The notes: generated by a model not told the origin, from the letters alone. A stretch of DNA of 64,000 nucleotides from Henriciella sp. (GCF_029937755.1 NZ_JAPYPG010000009.1:58782-122781); one strand, 5' to 3'. Positions 43,081 through 53,378 are shown, numbered from the stretch's first letter. A program made the numbers and translations.

Positions 43081-46000
43081 TCAAACTTCCTTCAACGCAC
43101 AAAGTGTGTTCACGAGCTTCATCTGCTCCACGGTCGTGCATTTTGCTTCGCAAAGGCGGGGACTAGCAAAGACTAGCGAGAGCGCCTTCGCCCGAGAAAC
43201 GGCGACGTTGATGCGATTCAATGAGAACAGAAACTCCATACCGCGCGGCGTCTCCTCAGCTGAAGACGCCGTCATGGACACCAGGCAGATCGGAGCTTCC
43301 TGGCCCTGGAACTTGTCAACCGTGCCAACACGAATGGCGTCGGGTAGGGCGGCGCGAAGTGCGTTCACCTGAGCGTTGTATGGCGCAACGACGATGATGT
43401 CCTCAGCGCGAACCGCTCTAGTTACTCCATTCTTGTCTGTGAACGTCCCAGCCATCAGAGCGGCGGCCGCAGTGCACAGAGCCGCAACTTCTTCGTTCGC
43501 AACCTGGGCGTTGCCCTCATGCTCGACCGGGACAAGAAAGGCGCCGGATTCAGGGTAGGGCGTGGCTGAAACACGCTGCGTAGCTGTATCCGGGTGGCTC
43601 TGAAGGCGATCCTCGTAAACCTGTTGAGAGATGAACTTGCAGACGTCTGGATGCATCCTTCGCGTCGTCGGCAGGAAGATCCCTCGATCCTCCGGCACGG
43701 TGGCGTGATCGCCCAGCATCCACTGAAGACAGGAGAGGTTGGCCGGAGAAGGGTGGGCGCCCTGGATGACCTGGGGAAGCTGTTGCGGGTCGCCAACCAG
43801 CACGATATTGCGGGCGGCACGCCCCATGGCGGCCATGTTTGCGAGGCCGACCTGGCCGGCTTCATCGACGAATAGCCAGTCAAAGGCCTGCAGATTCTCG
43901 GAGCGCGAGAAGAAGAAAGCCGTGCCGCCGACGATGTCACCGCCACCCTCTGCTTCCTTGTTCGATTTGGTTCGATGCACCAGGCTGTCCTCGTCATAGC
44001 CATCCTCGTCGCTCGACACCTTATGGATCAGCGAGACATTGCGCGGCAGAGGCGCCTCCTTCATGGCCTCCACGCAGCCTGTCAGAACATTGCGGATCGC
44101 TTCGTGACTGTTTGAGGTGACACCCACCCGGTAGCCGGCTTTGACGAGCGACAGGATAGCGCGCGCTGAAACATAGGTCTTTCCGGTACCGGGCGGTCCC
44201 TGGATTGCCAGCAGCGTGTCATCCATCTGATGGACGGCCTCGATCGTGCCAGCAACTGGATCATCAGCCAGCAGGATTTTGGTCCGGCCGTCTTTCATCC
44301 GCGGCGCACGTGACGCGAGGAGATCATCGACAGCGCGGTAAGCGCGTGGTCCGCATTGGTCATCGATCACGTCTGCGAGAGCATCGGCGATCACGCCGGT
44401 GTTCAATGGCCAGTCGGGATGCAATGTGAGCCTATCAGCAAGTACACGAGCGCGCTTCTCGCCGACCTTGAGCGTGATCGTGCCCTCAGGCTCCATTTCC
44501 TCCACCGACACGGAGACCGGTGGACCTTCGATATCGGGCACGGTTGCACGCTTGCCGGCACGGAGCTTCGTTTCCTGGGGCGGGAAGGTATAGCTTCGGG
44601 CTACCGAGCGCTTGACCGGCACGCCAGGCCCACTGGCGGCCAGGCCGGCAAGGGCATCGAGGTCATCAATCAGCTCGTCCTCGTCCTTGCCTGCGCTATC
44701 GAACACAGCCCATTGCGCGGGCTTGGCTTCCCGGTTGTGAAAGAGACCGAGATTGAAGAGCATGTCCTGGCGGTCCGCGGACAAGTCCGACGCAGCGACC
44801 TTATCCCTTAGCGCGGTGACGGCTGCGTCTTCCTCCTCTTCCTTTTCGCCGGCATCGACGTCTAAACTGGGCCAAGGACGATCCGGGCGAATGCCGATCA
44901 GCCAGTCACGCAACTTCTCGGTCGAGACGCAGTCGACGAGGTTATACTCCTCGATCTCGTCGAGAATGGACTGCTCACCGGTCTCTCGCCACCTTTCGTA
45001 AGCGACGACGGATCCACCGGCTGTTGTTACCTCGCCAGTGCGGTCGATCCCGTAGAAAGCCTCCATCGATTTGATCGAGTAGTTGGGCTCCGATGCGATG
45101 AGACCTCCGCGAACCACAGCGAAAAGATCCACGAAGCGGTGTTCGCGAAGCAGGCGATCAAGAAACGCCTCTCCGATGCCATACTTGATGGTCAGGCGAC
45201 GAAGCGCCGTAATCTCATAGGGCGCATAGTGATAGATGCGGGCACCGGGAAACTGATCGAGCCGCTTACGGAAAAACGCCAAAAGGTCCGCCAGCGCTTG
45301 TGCTTCGGCGTCGTGATCATGGGCCCAAAATGCCTTGAACTGGTCGTCGAACCAGAGGCCGTGAAGATATTCGAGACCGTCCTCGTAATGTGGATCGCCC
45401 TCGATGTCGTAGAAGAGGTCGCCTGGCTGAGGTTCCGGTAGCAGATCAAAGCCCTTGCCCTGTTCAAATGGGCGCAACCGATAATCGGGATAGCCGCTCT
45501 TGCGGGCTTGCTGAAGCTGCGCCTGCACGGTCAGCTTGTCGAGGGTCGCTTCCGCCATTCCGCGAACAGGTGTTGTCAGTTCGGAGAGTTCGGCCAGTGT
45601 CCGGATGCCGGCCGCCTCGAGTTTCTTGACCTGGCCACGCGTGATGTTGGCGACATTGAACAGGCTGTCTTCTTCTGTCCAAGTGCTTTCGCAATGATCG
45701 GCCCATCGGCAGAGGGCGCAATCCGAACATGGAATAGGGCGGGTCGGTTCTGGTGAGGCAACGAAGTCTTCCAGGCGCTGTCGAGCCGCTCGGGCGTTTT
45801 GCGCGTAGTCAGCGACACGCAGCGATACACGCGAGCCGTCGCCGAGTGCGAGATGCGCCTCTTCCGGCATCGTCCCCTGCACTTCGGCCAGCATGTCGGA
45901 GTAGAGCACAAGCTGAAGGACATGTTTTGGATCGGGGCGCCGCTTCAGCTTGGTGTCGGTGACCTCATAGCTGAATTCGCCAAGCAAGGAGGGACGATCG

Positions 46001-46350
46001 ACCCGTTCGAGGAAATCCGACCAGCCGCCCCATTGGCCGGATAGGAAGGCGCCCTGGAAGATGATGTCAGGACCGGCGGCAAGGTGATCTCGGGTAGCTT
46101 GTGCAACAGCGGCGAGTGATTTGCGATCGACCTCAATGACGGTTTTTCCAGAGGCCTTGAGCTGATCGAGATAGTTGGCTTCGTGTGCGTTACCCTGTTT
46201 CTGGAGGAGTTCGGCGTCTTCGGTGTCGACGCGAGGATCCGGGCCCGCGCCCTTAAGGTAGGCGAGGTCCAGCGTCGTGGCGTGCCGACACCCGACGAAG
46301 CGCATCAGGTCGGATGCGGATAGGAGGATGTAGTCTTGTTGCTGTTTCAA
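43081..46350 (-). CDS. RecB/Cas4-like Fe-S nuclease fused to SF1 (Dna2-like) helicase
   Basis: A 1089-residue protein. The N-terminal nuclease (1-220) resembles the TM0106/RecB-like family: SASDLMRFVGCRH starts it, QLVLYSDML is the final nuclease helix, and C21 with CALCRWADHC (CxxC-x5-C, near 210-219) could hold a 4Fe-4S cluster as in Cas4 and AddB. An RNase H-like domain follows (LFYDIEGDPHYEDGLEYLHG). The C-terminal SF1 helicase has QGPPGTGKTYV near 718, WLFVDEAGQVG near 827, GDPQQLPQV, VGTVDKFQGQEA and NVAVSRAK. The start is TTG. One base separates its stop from mcrB, so nuclease-helicase, McrB and McrC form one operon. Confidence 0.85.
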   Translation of the reverse strand: MKQQQDYILLSASDLMRFVGCRHATTLDLAYLKGAGPDPRVDTEDAELLQKQGNAHEANYLDQLKASGKTVIEVDRKSLAAVAQATRDHLAAGPDIIFQGAFLSGQWGGWSDFLERVDRPSLLGEFSYEVTDTKLKRRPDPKHVLQLVLYSDMLAEVQGTMPEEAHLALGDGSRVSLRVADYAQNARAARQRLEDFVASPEPTRPIPCSDCALCRWADHCESTWTEEDSLFNVANITRGQVKKLEAAGIRTLAELSELTTPVRGMAEATLDKLTVQAQLQQARKSGYPDYRLRPFEQGKGFDLLPEPQPGDLFYDIEGDPHYEDGLEYLHGLWFDDQFKAFWAHDHDAEAQALADLLAFFRKRLDQFPGARIYHYAPYEITALRRLTIKYGIGEAFLDRLLREHRFVDLFAVVRGGLIASEPNYSIKSMEAFYGIDRTGEVTTAGGSVVAYERWRETGEQSILDEIEEYNLVDCVSTEKLRDWLIGIRPDRPWPSLDVDAGEKEEEEDAAVTALRDKVAASDLSADRQDMLFNLGLFHNREAKPAQWAVFDSAGKDEDELIDDLDALAGLAASGPGVPVKRSVARSYTFPPQETKLRAGKRATVPDIEGPPVSVSVEEMEPEGTITLKVGEKRARVLADRLTLHPDWPLNTGVIADALADVIDDQCGPRAYRAVDDLLASRAPRMKDGRTKILLADDPVAGTIEAVHQMDDTLLAIQGPPGTGKTYVSARAILSLVKAGYRVGVTSNSHEAIRNVLTGCVEAMKEAPLPRNVSLIHKVSSDEDGYDEDSLVHRTKSNKEAEGGGDIVGGTAFFFSRSENLQAFDWLFVDEAGQVGLANMAAMGRAARNIVLVGDPQQLPQVIQGAHPSPANLSCLQWMLGDHATVPEDRGIFLPTTRRMHPDVCKFISQQVYEDRLQSHPDTATQRVSATPYPESGAFLVPVEHEGNAQVANEEVAALCTAAAALMAGTFTDKNGVTRAVRAEDIIVVAPYNAQVNALRAALPDAIRVGTVDKFQGQEAPICLVSMTASSAEETPRGMEFLFSLNRINVAVSRAKALSLVFASPRLCEAKCTTVEQMKLVNTLCALKEV

Positions 46351-46550
46351 TATGATCGTCCACGAATGCTCACCAAGACAATCGTCGTTCTACCGGAGTT
46401 TCAATAGGCAGATGAGGCGAGTGCACAGATTGCGCCTGTTCTCGGTCGGACAAATCACTGCCCGGAAAAGTCGCTTGAAACAGGCGAGGACGACCGCAGA
46501 ACGACGCTGCGCCACTTGTACAGGCCGACCAATCATATTCTTCTTAGTTG

Positions 46551-46573
46551 TATAAAGTTCAGCTTAAAGCTGA
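46551..46573 (+). promoter_or_regulatory. Candidate promoter and operator of the hsd operon
   Basis: A -10-like TATAAA (46551-46556) is followed by the perfect inverted repeat TCAGCTT-A-AAGCTGA (46559-46573), which would cover the transcription start 40 bases ahead of hsdM. No good -35 is visible. A repeat at this place suggests repression. The 262 bases between the helicase start and hsdM must also hold the promoter of the leftward operon. Confidence 0.45.
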
Positions 46574-46612
46574 GGGCGTAGAAGGCACATCTTGGTGTCT
46601 GGAGGGCGAAAT

Positions 46613-49006
46613 ATGGAAAATTCCGCGCACAACAAACTCGTTTCCTTCATTTGGAGCATTGCGGACGACTGCCTGAGGGATGTGTATGTGCGCGGTAAAT
46701 ACCGCGATGTGATCCTTCCTATGGTCGTACTACGCCGGCTCGACTCCCTTCTGGAGTCGTCGAAGCAGGCTGTTCTGGATGAGGTCGAGTTCCAGAAGAA
46801 GGAGATGGAGTTTGGCGAACTGGATGCGAGCGGGCTGAAAACGGCGTCCGGCTACGTGTTCTACAATACGAGCAAATGGACGCTCTCCAAGCTCTATAGC
46901 ACGGCAACCAACAATCAGCAGATCCTGGTTCAAAACTTCGAAGAGTATCTCGACGGGTTCAGCCCGAACGTCCGCGAGATTATCGAAAAGTTCGAGCTTC
47001 GATCAAAGATCCGCCACATGGCGGCAAAAGATGTCCTGCTCGACGTCCTCGAAAAATTCGTATCGCCCTACATCAATCTGACGCCGCACGGGGCCGAGGC
47101 GCCCGATGGCACGCGCCTTCCTGCCCTGTCGAACCTCGGCATGGGCTATGTTTTCGAGGAACTGATCCGTAAGTTCAACGAAGAGAATAATGAGGAAGCT
47201 GGTGAGCACTTCACGCCGCGCGAGGTGATCCACCTCATGACACACCTGGTCTTCGATCCAATCAAGGACCAGCTGCCCCCGGTCATGACGATCTATGACC
47301 CGGCTTGTGGCTCGGGCGGAATGCTCACCGAGGCGCAGAACTATATCAAAGACGAAGAGGGCGCGATCCGGGCCTCGGGAGATGTCTATCTGTACGGCAA
47401 AGAGATCAACGACGAGACCTACGCCATCTGTAAGTCCGACATGATGATCAAGGGGAACAACCCTAAGAACATTCGACCAGGATCAACGCTGTCCACGGAT
47501 GAGTTTGCGTCGGAACGATTCGACTTCATGCTGTCCAATCCGCCGTACGGCAAAAGCTGGAACAGCGAAGTCAAATACATCAAGGACGGCAAGACCGTCA
47601 TCGATCCGCGCTTCCAGGTCGAGCTCACCGACTATTGGGGAAACAAGGAGACCGTAGACGCTACGCCGCGGACCTCAGACGGTCAGCTACTCTTCCTGAT
47701 GGAGATGGTGAGCAAAATGAAATCAGCGACCGATGCCTCGCTCGGCTCGCGCATCGCCTCCGTCCACAACGGCTCAAGCCTGTTCACCGGGGACGCCGGC
47801 AGCGGGGAATCCAATATCCGCCGCTTCATCATCGAGAATGACATGCTGGACACCATCATCCAGCTGCCGAACAATTTGTTCTACAACACGGGCATCACGA
47901 CCTACATCTGGACCGTGTCCAACGCCAAGCCCGAGGCGCGGCGCGGGCGCGTCCAACTTATCGATGCCAATCTGCTGTTCCGTAAGCTGCGCAAGAACCT
48001 TGGTGACAAGAACTGCGAGTTCTCGGACGAGCACATCCAGCAGATCACCGACGCCTTCCTCGCCTTCGCCCCAATCGAGCGCGAGATGGATGCCAACAAC
48101 GATCCCACCGGCATCGCCGTGCAGGTCTTCGACAACGCCGACTTCGGCTACCACAAGGTCACCATCGAACGCCCCGACCGCCGCCGCGCAGCTTTCAGCG
48201 CCGAACGCCTTGCGCCCCTGCGCTTTGACAGGTCGCTGCGCGAGCCCATGGAGTGGCTCTATGGCGAACACGGCGATCAGGTCTATCAGCCGGGCTTCCT
48301 CAAGGAACAGACCAAGGCAATCACCGCATGGTGCGAGGAAGCGGGCATCACCCTGAACGCCAAGGCAAAGACCAAGCTGCTCGACACCAAGTATTGGACC
48401 CGGCTGCGGGACCTGCTGGCCACGGCGACCCAGATCATGGGCGATGTGGGCACGGAGGAGACCGATGATTTCAACGCCTTCCGCAAGACGGTGAACGCCG
48501 CAATCAAGGCGCGCAAGATCAAGCTGGGCGTGACCGAGAAGAACGCCATCCTGAACGCCGTCAGCTGGTACGACGAGACCGCCCAGAAGGTCATCGCCAA
48601 GACCCACAAGCTGACCGGCGCGGAGGTCGAGGAGCTGACCACGCATCTGGGCTGTGCGGCAGGCGATCTGGCCGATTTCGGCTGGTACGTCCAAGCGGAC
48701 GGCAGCTACCTGACCTACGAGAGCACCTCTGACCTGCGCGATGCGGAAAGCGTGCCGCTGAAGGATGACATCCACCGCTACTTCCTGGCGGAGGTGAAGC
48801 CGCATGTGGACGAGGCCTGGATCAACCTCGACTCTGTGAAGATCGGCTACGAGATCAGCTTCAACAAGTATTTCTACCGCCACAAGCCGCTGCGCAGCCT
48901 TGAAGAGGTCACGCAGGATATCCTGGCGCTGGAAAAAAAGGCCGACGGGCTGATCGCCGACATCCTTGGCGTCGAGGTCGCGACCAAGCTAGAGCCGGCG
49001 GAATGA
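46613..49006 (+). CDS. hsdM: Type I restriction-modification system DNA methyltransferase subunit
   Basis: A 797-residue N6-adenine methyltransferase. An N-terminal helical domain precedes the SAM motif YDPACGSGGML and the catalytic SNPPYGK. The protein is longer than E. coli HsdM (529) owing to a long C-terminal extension, as in one common subfamily. The ATG at 46613 has GGAGGG upstream. The stop overlaps the hsdS start (ATGA). By eye, the part after about 47850 is much richer in G/C-ending codons than the first half, hinting at recombination within the gene. Confidence 0.93.
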   Translation: MENSAHNKLVSFIWSIADDCLRDVYVRGKYRDVILPMVVLRRLDSLLESSKQAVLDEVEFQKKEMEFGELDASGLKTASGYVFYNTSKWTLSKLYSTATNNQQILVQNFEEYLDGFSPNVREIIEKFELRSKIRHMAAKDVLLDVLEKFVSPYINLTPHGAEAPDGTRLPALSNLGMGYVFEELIRKFNEENNEEAGEHFTPREVIHLMTHLVFDPIKDQLPPVMTIYDPACGSGGMLTEAQNYIKDEEGAIRASGDVYLYGKEINDETYAICKSDMMIKGNNPKNIRPGSTLSTDEFASERFDFMLSNPPYGKSWNSEVKYIKDGKTVIDPRFQVELTDYWGNKETVDATPRTSDGQLLFLMEMVSKMKSATDASLGSRIASVHNGSSLFTGDAGSGESNIRRFIIENDMLDTIIQLPNNLFYNTGITTYIWTVSNAKPEARRGRVQLIDANLLFRKLRKNLGDKNCEFSDEHIQQITDAFLAFAPIEREMDANNDPTGIAVQVFDNADFGYHKVTIERPDRRRAAFSAERLAPLRFDRSLREPMEWLYGEHGDQVYQPGFLKEQTKAITAWCEEAGITLNAKAKTKLLDTKYWTRLRDLLATATQIMGDVGTEETDDFNAFRKTVNAAIKARKIKLGVTEKNAILNAVSWYDETAQKVIAKTHKLTGAEVEELTTHLGCAAGDLADFGWYVQADGSYLTYESTSDLRDAESVPLKDDIHRYFLAEVKPHVDEAWINLDSVKIGYEISFNKYFYRHKPLRSLEEVTQDILALEKKADGLIADILGVEVATKLEPAE

Positions 49007-50298
49007 ACATCGCGGCATATCCGAAGTACGACGAGTATAGCGACAGTGGCGTCCAGTGGGTTGGTCATTTCCCCGCCAACTGGGAGTTGGCTCGCCTTGG
49101 CGGGCTTTTTGAAGAGCGGCGTCAGAAAGTGTCGGACACAGACTTTGAACCACTCTCAGTCACGAAGAACGGTATCTTTCCGCAGTTGGCAACCGCTGCG
49201 AAAACCAACGATGGGGACAATCGTAAACTGGTCAGAGCGGGCGATTTCGTCATCAACAGCCGATCCGACCGGAAAGGGTCCAGCGGTGTTTCCCCGCTGG
49301 ATGGTTCAGTTTCACTGATCAACATCGTGCTTGAGCCAAAGCGCATTCTGCCTGAGTTCTGCCACCATCTGTTGAAGTCCTATGCTTTCGTCGAGGAGTA
49401 TTACCGAGTGGGGCGCGGCATCGTCGCAGACCTTTGGACGACGCGATACGACGAGATGCGAACGATTCTGGTCGCGCTGCCTTCGCCCAAGGAACAACGC
49501 GCCATCGCGGCGTTTCTGGATGGGAAATGCGCGACGATTGACGAGGCGGTGCGGATCAAGGAGGCGCAGATCAGGCTGCTGGCCGAGCGCAGGCAGATCC
49601 TGGTCCAACAGGCTGTCACCCGCGGCCTGAACCCCGCCGCGCCCATGAAGGACAGCGGCATCGACTGGATCGGCCAGATCCCCGCGCATTGGGAGGTCCT
49701 GAAGCTGCGCAACATGGGAAGCTTTCAGAACGGTATCAGTGAGGCGGCTGATTACTTCGGCTCCGGACACCCATTCATCACCTACGGGGACGTCTTCAAT
49801 AACGAGATACTGCCTGAGAATGCATCGGGTCTTGCGAAGTCGGATAGCCGCGCTCAGGCACTGTATTCGGTGAAAGCTGGGGACATCTTCTTCACAAGGA
49901 CATCGGAGGTCGCATCGGAGATCGGTATCGCATCGGCTGCGACTTCCGATATTCCCAAGGCAACTTTTTCCGGTTTTCTCATTCGCTTTCGACCGAAGGT
50001 TGGCAGCATCGTTCCCGAATTTGCCCGTTTCCTGTTCCGGTCTGATTACGTTCGGGTGTTCTTTGCCCACGAAGTAAACATCGTAACCCGGGCCTCCCTC
50101 GGCCAAGAGCTTTTGAAAAACCTACCCGTCTTTGCGCCTCCACCAGATGAACAGGTCCGGATTGCAACCTGGTTGGAAGGCAAGACCCAAGATTTGGATG
50201 GCGCAATCGACTTCAAGAAATCCCAGATCACCGCATTGCGGGAATACAAGACGAGCTTGATCAACGCGGCGGTGACTGGAAAGATCAAACTGGTTTAG
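49003..50298 (+). CDS. hsdS: Type I restriction-modification specificity subunit
   Basis: A 431-residue protein with the standard two-half layout: target-recognition domain 1 (from VGHFPANWELARLGGLF), conserved helix 1 (PSPKEQRAIAAFLDGKCATI), domain 2 (IGQIPAHWEVLKLRNMGSF), conserved helix 2 (PPDEQVRIATWLEGKTQDLD). It sets the bipartite DNA target, which cannot be read from sequence. The conserved spacer is G/C-richer than the recognition domains, as often seen when these domains are exchanged. It lies between hsdM and hsdR. Confidence 0.93.
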   Translation: MNIAAYPKYDEYSDSGVQWVGHFPANWELARLGGLFEERRQKVSDTDFEPLSVTKNGIFPQLATAAKTNDGDNRKLVRAGDFVINSRSDRKGSSGVSPLDGSVSLINIVLEPKRILPEFCHHLLKSYAFVEEYYRVGRGIVADLWTTRYDEMRTILVALPSPKEQRAIAAFLDGKCATIDEAVRIKEAQIRLLAERRQILVQQAVTRGLNPAAPMKDSGIDWIGQIPAHWEVLKLRNMGSFQNGISEAADYFGSGHPFITYGDVFNNEILPENASGLAKSDSRAQALYSVKAGDIFFTRTSEVASEIGIASAATSDIPKATFSGFLIRFRPKVGSIVPEFARFLFRSDYVRVFFAHEVNIVTRASLGQELLKNLPVFAPPPDEQVRIATWLEGKTQDLDGAIDFKKSQITALREYKTSLINAAVTGKIKLV

Positions 50299-50306
50299 GG
50301 GCGAAA

Positions 50307-53300
50307 ATGGTCAGCGAAACGAATGAACGCGCCCTGGAAGCGGCGATTGAACGCAAGCTCGCGGGCCTCACGAGTGAAGAGCTTAAACTATCACCCTCTG
50401 CCGCGCCTCAAGGGCTTCATCATGGCTACCGGATTGGAAAGCCGCAGAACTTCAACAAGGCGTTTGCGATCGATGAAGAGATGTTCTGGGGGTTTCTGGA
50501 AGCCACCCAAGCTGACGAGCTGGACAAGCTGAAACGATCAGGGCCTGACTGGCAGAGAAAAGTGCTGGAGCGCTTTGATAGGCTCGCCAGAAAGAATGGC
50601 CTGCTGCATCTCCTGAAGAAGGGGCTTAGCGTCGACGACGCTCACCTCTATTTGATGTATCCGGCACCGCTCGCGAGCAGCTCTGAAGCGGTTCGAGAGA
50701 ATTTCGAGTCCAACATCTTTAGCTGCACGCGCCAGCTGACTTATTCCGAAATCAATCCTCTCGAAGAGATCGATATTGTTCTGTTCCTGAATGGAATGCC
50801 GATTGTCACGCTGGAGCTGAAGAATGCCTGGACGGGGCAGACCGCGCGCTATCACGGCCAAAAGCAGTATCGCCAGGACCGGGACACCAGCCAGACCCTT
50901 TTCCATTTTGCGCGCTGCCTGGTGCACATGGCCGTCGACACAGACGATGCGTTCATGACGACTAAGCTGGCGGGTCAGAGCACCTTCTTTCTGCCCTTCA
51001 ATCGAGGGCATGATGGCGGCAAGGGCAATCCGCCCAACCCGTATGGCCACAAGACTGCCTATCTCTGGGAAGAGGTCTTTTCGCGCAAGAGCCTTGCCAA
51101 CATCATTCAGCACTTTATGCGGCTCGATGGCTCGTCCAGGGACCCACTCGCCAAGCGGACGCTGTTCTTCCCGCGCTATCACCAGCTTGATGTTGTGCGT
51201 AAGCTGATCGGGCATGCCTCGAGCAAAGGCGTTGGGCACACTTATCTCATCCAGCATTCGGCCGGCTCAGGAAAGTCAAACTCCATCACATGGGCCGCCT
51301 ATCAGCTGATTGAGGCCTACCCGGAGCGCGCAGATCTGCCGGGCGCGAGAGCGAAGGATATTCCACTTTTCGACAGTGTTATCGTGGTCACCGATCGCCG
51401 CCTCCTTGATCAGCAGCTTCGTCAAAACATCAAGGAGTTTTCCGAGGTTAAGAATATCGTCGCGCCAGCGCATTCCTCAGCCGAGCTGAGAGCAGCTCTT
51501 GAGCAAGGCAAGAAGATCATCATCACGACCATCCAGAAGTTCCCTTTCATCGTGGATGGCATTGACGATCTGAGTGACAAGCGCTTCGCCGTCATCATTG
51601 ACGAGGCGCACAGCTCACAAAGCGGCACCGCCCATAGCAAGATGAACATGGCGATGGGCCGCGACGCTGATGATCCCGATGCTGATGATATTCAGGACAA
51701 GATCATTGCGGCGATGCGGGCGCGAAAGATGCGCGGAAACGCCTCCTACTTCGCCTTCACTGCGACCCCCAAGAATACGACGCTCGAGAAGTTTGGTGAG
51801 CAGAGGCCGGACGGCACGTTTCACCCCTTTCATCTCTATACGATGAAACAGGCCATCGAGGAGCATTTCATTCTCGACGTGCTCGCCAATTACACGACAT
51901 ATCGAAGCTATTACGAGATCCAGAAGTCCATCGAAGACAATCCGGAATTCGACAGTCGAAAGGCGCAAAAGAAGCTTAAAGCCTTCGTCGAGCGCAGCCC
52001 GAGCACGATCGCCGTGAAGGCTGAAATCATGCTCGATCATTTCATGACCAATGTCGTGAACGCAAAGAAGCTGCACGGCAAAGCGCGCGGCATGATCGTG
52101 ACGCAAAACATCGAAGCCGCCATTCGATACTACAGGGTTATCAGGAAGCTTCTGAGCGAGAAGGGGAAGCCGTTTGACGCGCTGATCGCTTTCTCAGGAG
52201 AGAAGCTGGTTGATGGTGTTGCTTACACGGAAGCTGGCCTGAACGGGATCTCAGACGACAAGACGAAGCAATTTTTCGATGGCGTCGATGAAGAAGGAAA
52301 GCCGATCATCCATAATGGCCAATCGATTGAAAACACCTATCGCTTACTGGTCGTTGCCAACAAATATCTGACCGGCTTTGATCAGCCGAAGCTGTCTGCC
52401 ATGTATGTGGACAAGAAGCTGCAGGGCGTTCTCTGCGTCCAGGCCCTTTCGAGACTGAACCGGGCGGCGCCGAAGCTTGGGAAAAAGACCGAGGACCTTT
52501 TCGTTCTCGACTTCTTCAACACTGTTGATGATATCAAAGCTGCTTTTGACGATTTCTACACAGCGACCTCTCTCTCAGAAGCAACTGACGTTAATGTGCT
52601 GCATGAGCTGAAAGACCACCTCGACGATGAGGGCGTGTATGAGTGGTCCGAAGTTCAGACGTTTAACGAGCGCTATTTCTCAAATGCAGACGCTCAGGAT
52701 CTTAGCCCACTCATCGACACTGCCGCCCACCGTTTCAATGATGAGCTCGATCTAGAAGACGACGAGAAGGCGGACTTCAAAATCAAGGCAAAGCAATTTG
52801 TCAAAATCTATGGACAGATGGCCTCGATCCTTCCGTTCGAAGTTCTGGTCTGGGAGAAGCTCTTCTGGTTTCTAAAATTTCTCATCCCCAAGCTCGTCGT
52901 TAGGGATCCCGATGCCGATCAACTGGATGAGCTCCTGGAGTCTGTAGATCTGTCGTCCTACGGCTTGGAGCGCACAAGGCTCAGCCATTCGATCAGCCTT
53001 GACCCCTCGGTCACCGAAATGGATCCGCAGAATGCGAACCCTCGGAGCACGCATTCTGGCGGCGACGAACGAGATCTGCTGGAAACCATCGTCGCTACGT
53101 TCAATGAACGATGGTTCGAGGGGTGGGCCGCAACGCCCGAAGAGCAACGCGTGAAGTTTCTGGATCTTGCGCAGAGAATCCAGGCGCACCCGGACTTTGA
53201 GACGAAGTACAAGCAGAACCCCGATGCCCACAATCGCAAGCTTGCCTTCGATAAAATTTTTGAAGACGTGCTGATGCAAAAACGCCGAACCGAACTCGAG

Positions 53301-53378
53301 CTCTACCGGCTGCTCACAAAAGATCCGGCCTTCAAGTCTGCTTTGCGATCGAGTTTGAAGGAATTGGTCGACACTTGA
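50307..53378 (+). CDS. hsdR: Type I restriction endonuclease/translocase subunit
   Basis: A 1023-residue protein. The N-terminal nuclease has IDIVLFLNGMPIVTLELKNA (Asp, then ExK) and QYRQDRD. The SF2 motor has Walker A HSAGSGKSNSITWAA, motif II VIIDEAHSSQ and FTATPKNTTLEKFG; LLVVANKYLTGFDQP and LSRLNRA are late helicase motifs. It translocates DNA and cuts at a distance when the target is unmethylated. It is complete, without frameshift, eight bases after hsdS, so the system looks functional. Confidence 0.95.
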   Translation: MVSETNERALEAAIERKLAGLTSEELKLSPSAAPQGLHHGYRIGKPQNFNKAFAIDEEMFWGFLEATQADELDKLKRSGPDWQRKVLERFDRLARKNGLLHLLKKGLSVDDAHLYLMYPAPLASSSEAVRENFESNIFSCTRQLTYSEINPLEEIDIVLFLNGMPIVTLELKNAWTGQTARYHGQKQYRQDRDTSQTLFHFARCLVHMAVDTDDAFMTTKLAGQSTFFLPFNRGHDGGKGNPPNPYGHKTAYLWEEVFSRKSLANIIQHFMRLDGSSRDPLAKRTLFFPRYHQLDVVRKLIGHASSKGVGHTYLIQHSAGSGKSNSITWAAYQLIEAYPERADLPGARAKDIPLFDSVIVVTDRRLLDQQLRQNIKEFSEVKNIVAPAHSSAELRAALEQGKKIIITTIQKFPFIVDGIDDLSDKRFAVIIDEAHSSQSGTAHSKMNMAMGRDADDPDADDIQDKIIAAMRARKMRGNASYFAFTATPKNTTLEKFGEQRPDGTFHPFHLYTMKQAIEEHFILDVLANYTTYRSYYEIQKSIEDNPEFDSRKAQKKLKAFVERSPSTIAVKAEIMLDHFMTNVVNAKKLHGKARGMIVTQNIEAAIRYYRVIRKLLSEKGKPFDALIAFSGEKLVDGVAYTEAGLNGISDDKTKQFFDGVDEEGKPIIHNGQSIENTYRLLVVANKYLTGFDQPKLSAMYVDKKLQGVLCVQALSRLNRAAPKLGKKTEDLFVLDFFNTVDDIKAAFDDFYTATSLSEATDVNVLHELKDHLDDEGVYEWSEVQTFNERYFSNADAQDLSPLIDTAAHRFNDELDLEDDEKADFKIKAKQFVKIYGQMASILPFEVLVWEKLFWFLKFLIPKLVVRDPDADQLDELLESVDLSSYGLERTRLSHSISLDPSVTEMDPQNANPRSTHSGGDERDLLETIVATFNERWFEGWAATPEEQRVKFLDLAQRIQAHPDFETKYKQNPDAHNRKLAFDKIFEDVLMQKRRTELELYRLLTKDPAFKSALRSSLKELVDT

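Noticed and set aside
47774..48883. 369-codon minus-strand frame inside hsdM
   Set aside because: It is antisense to the conserved C-terminal part of hsdM; the long frame follows from G/C-ending codons.
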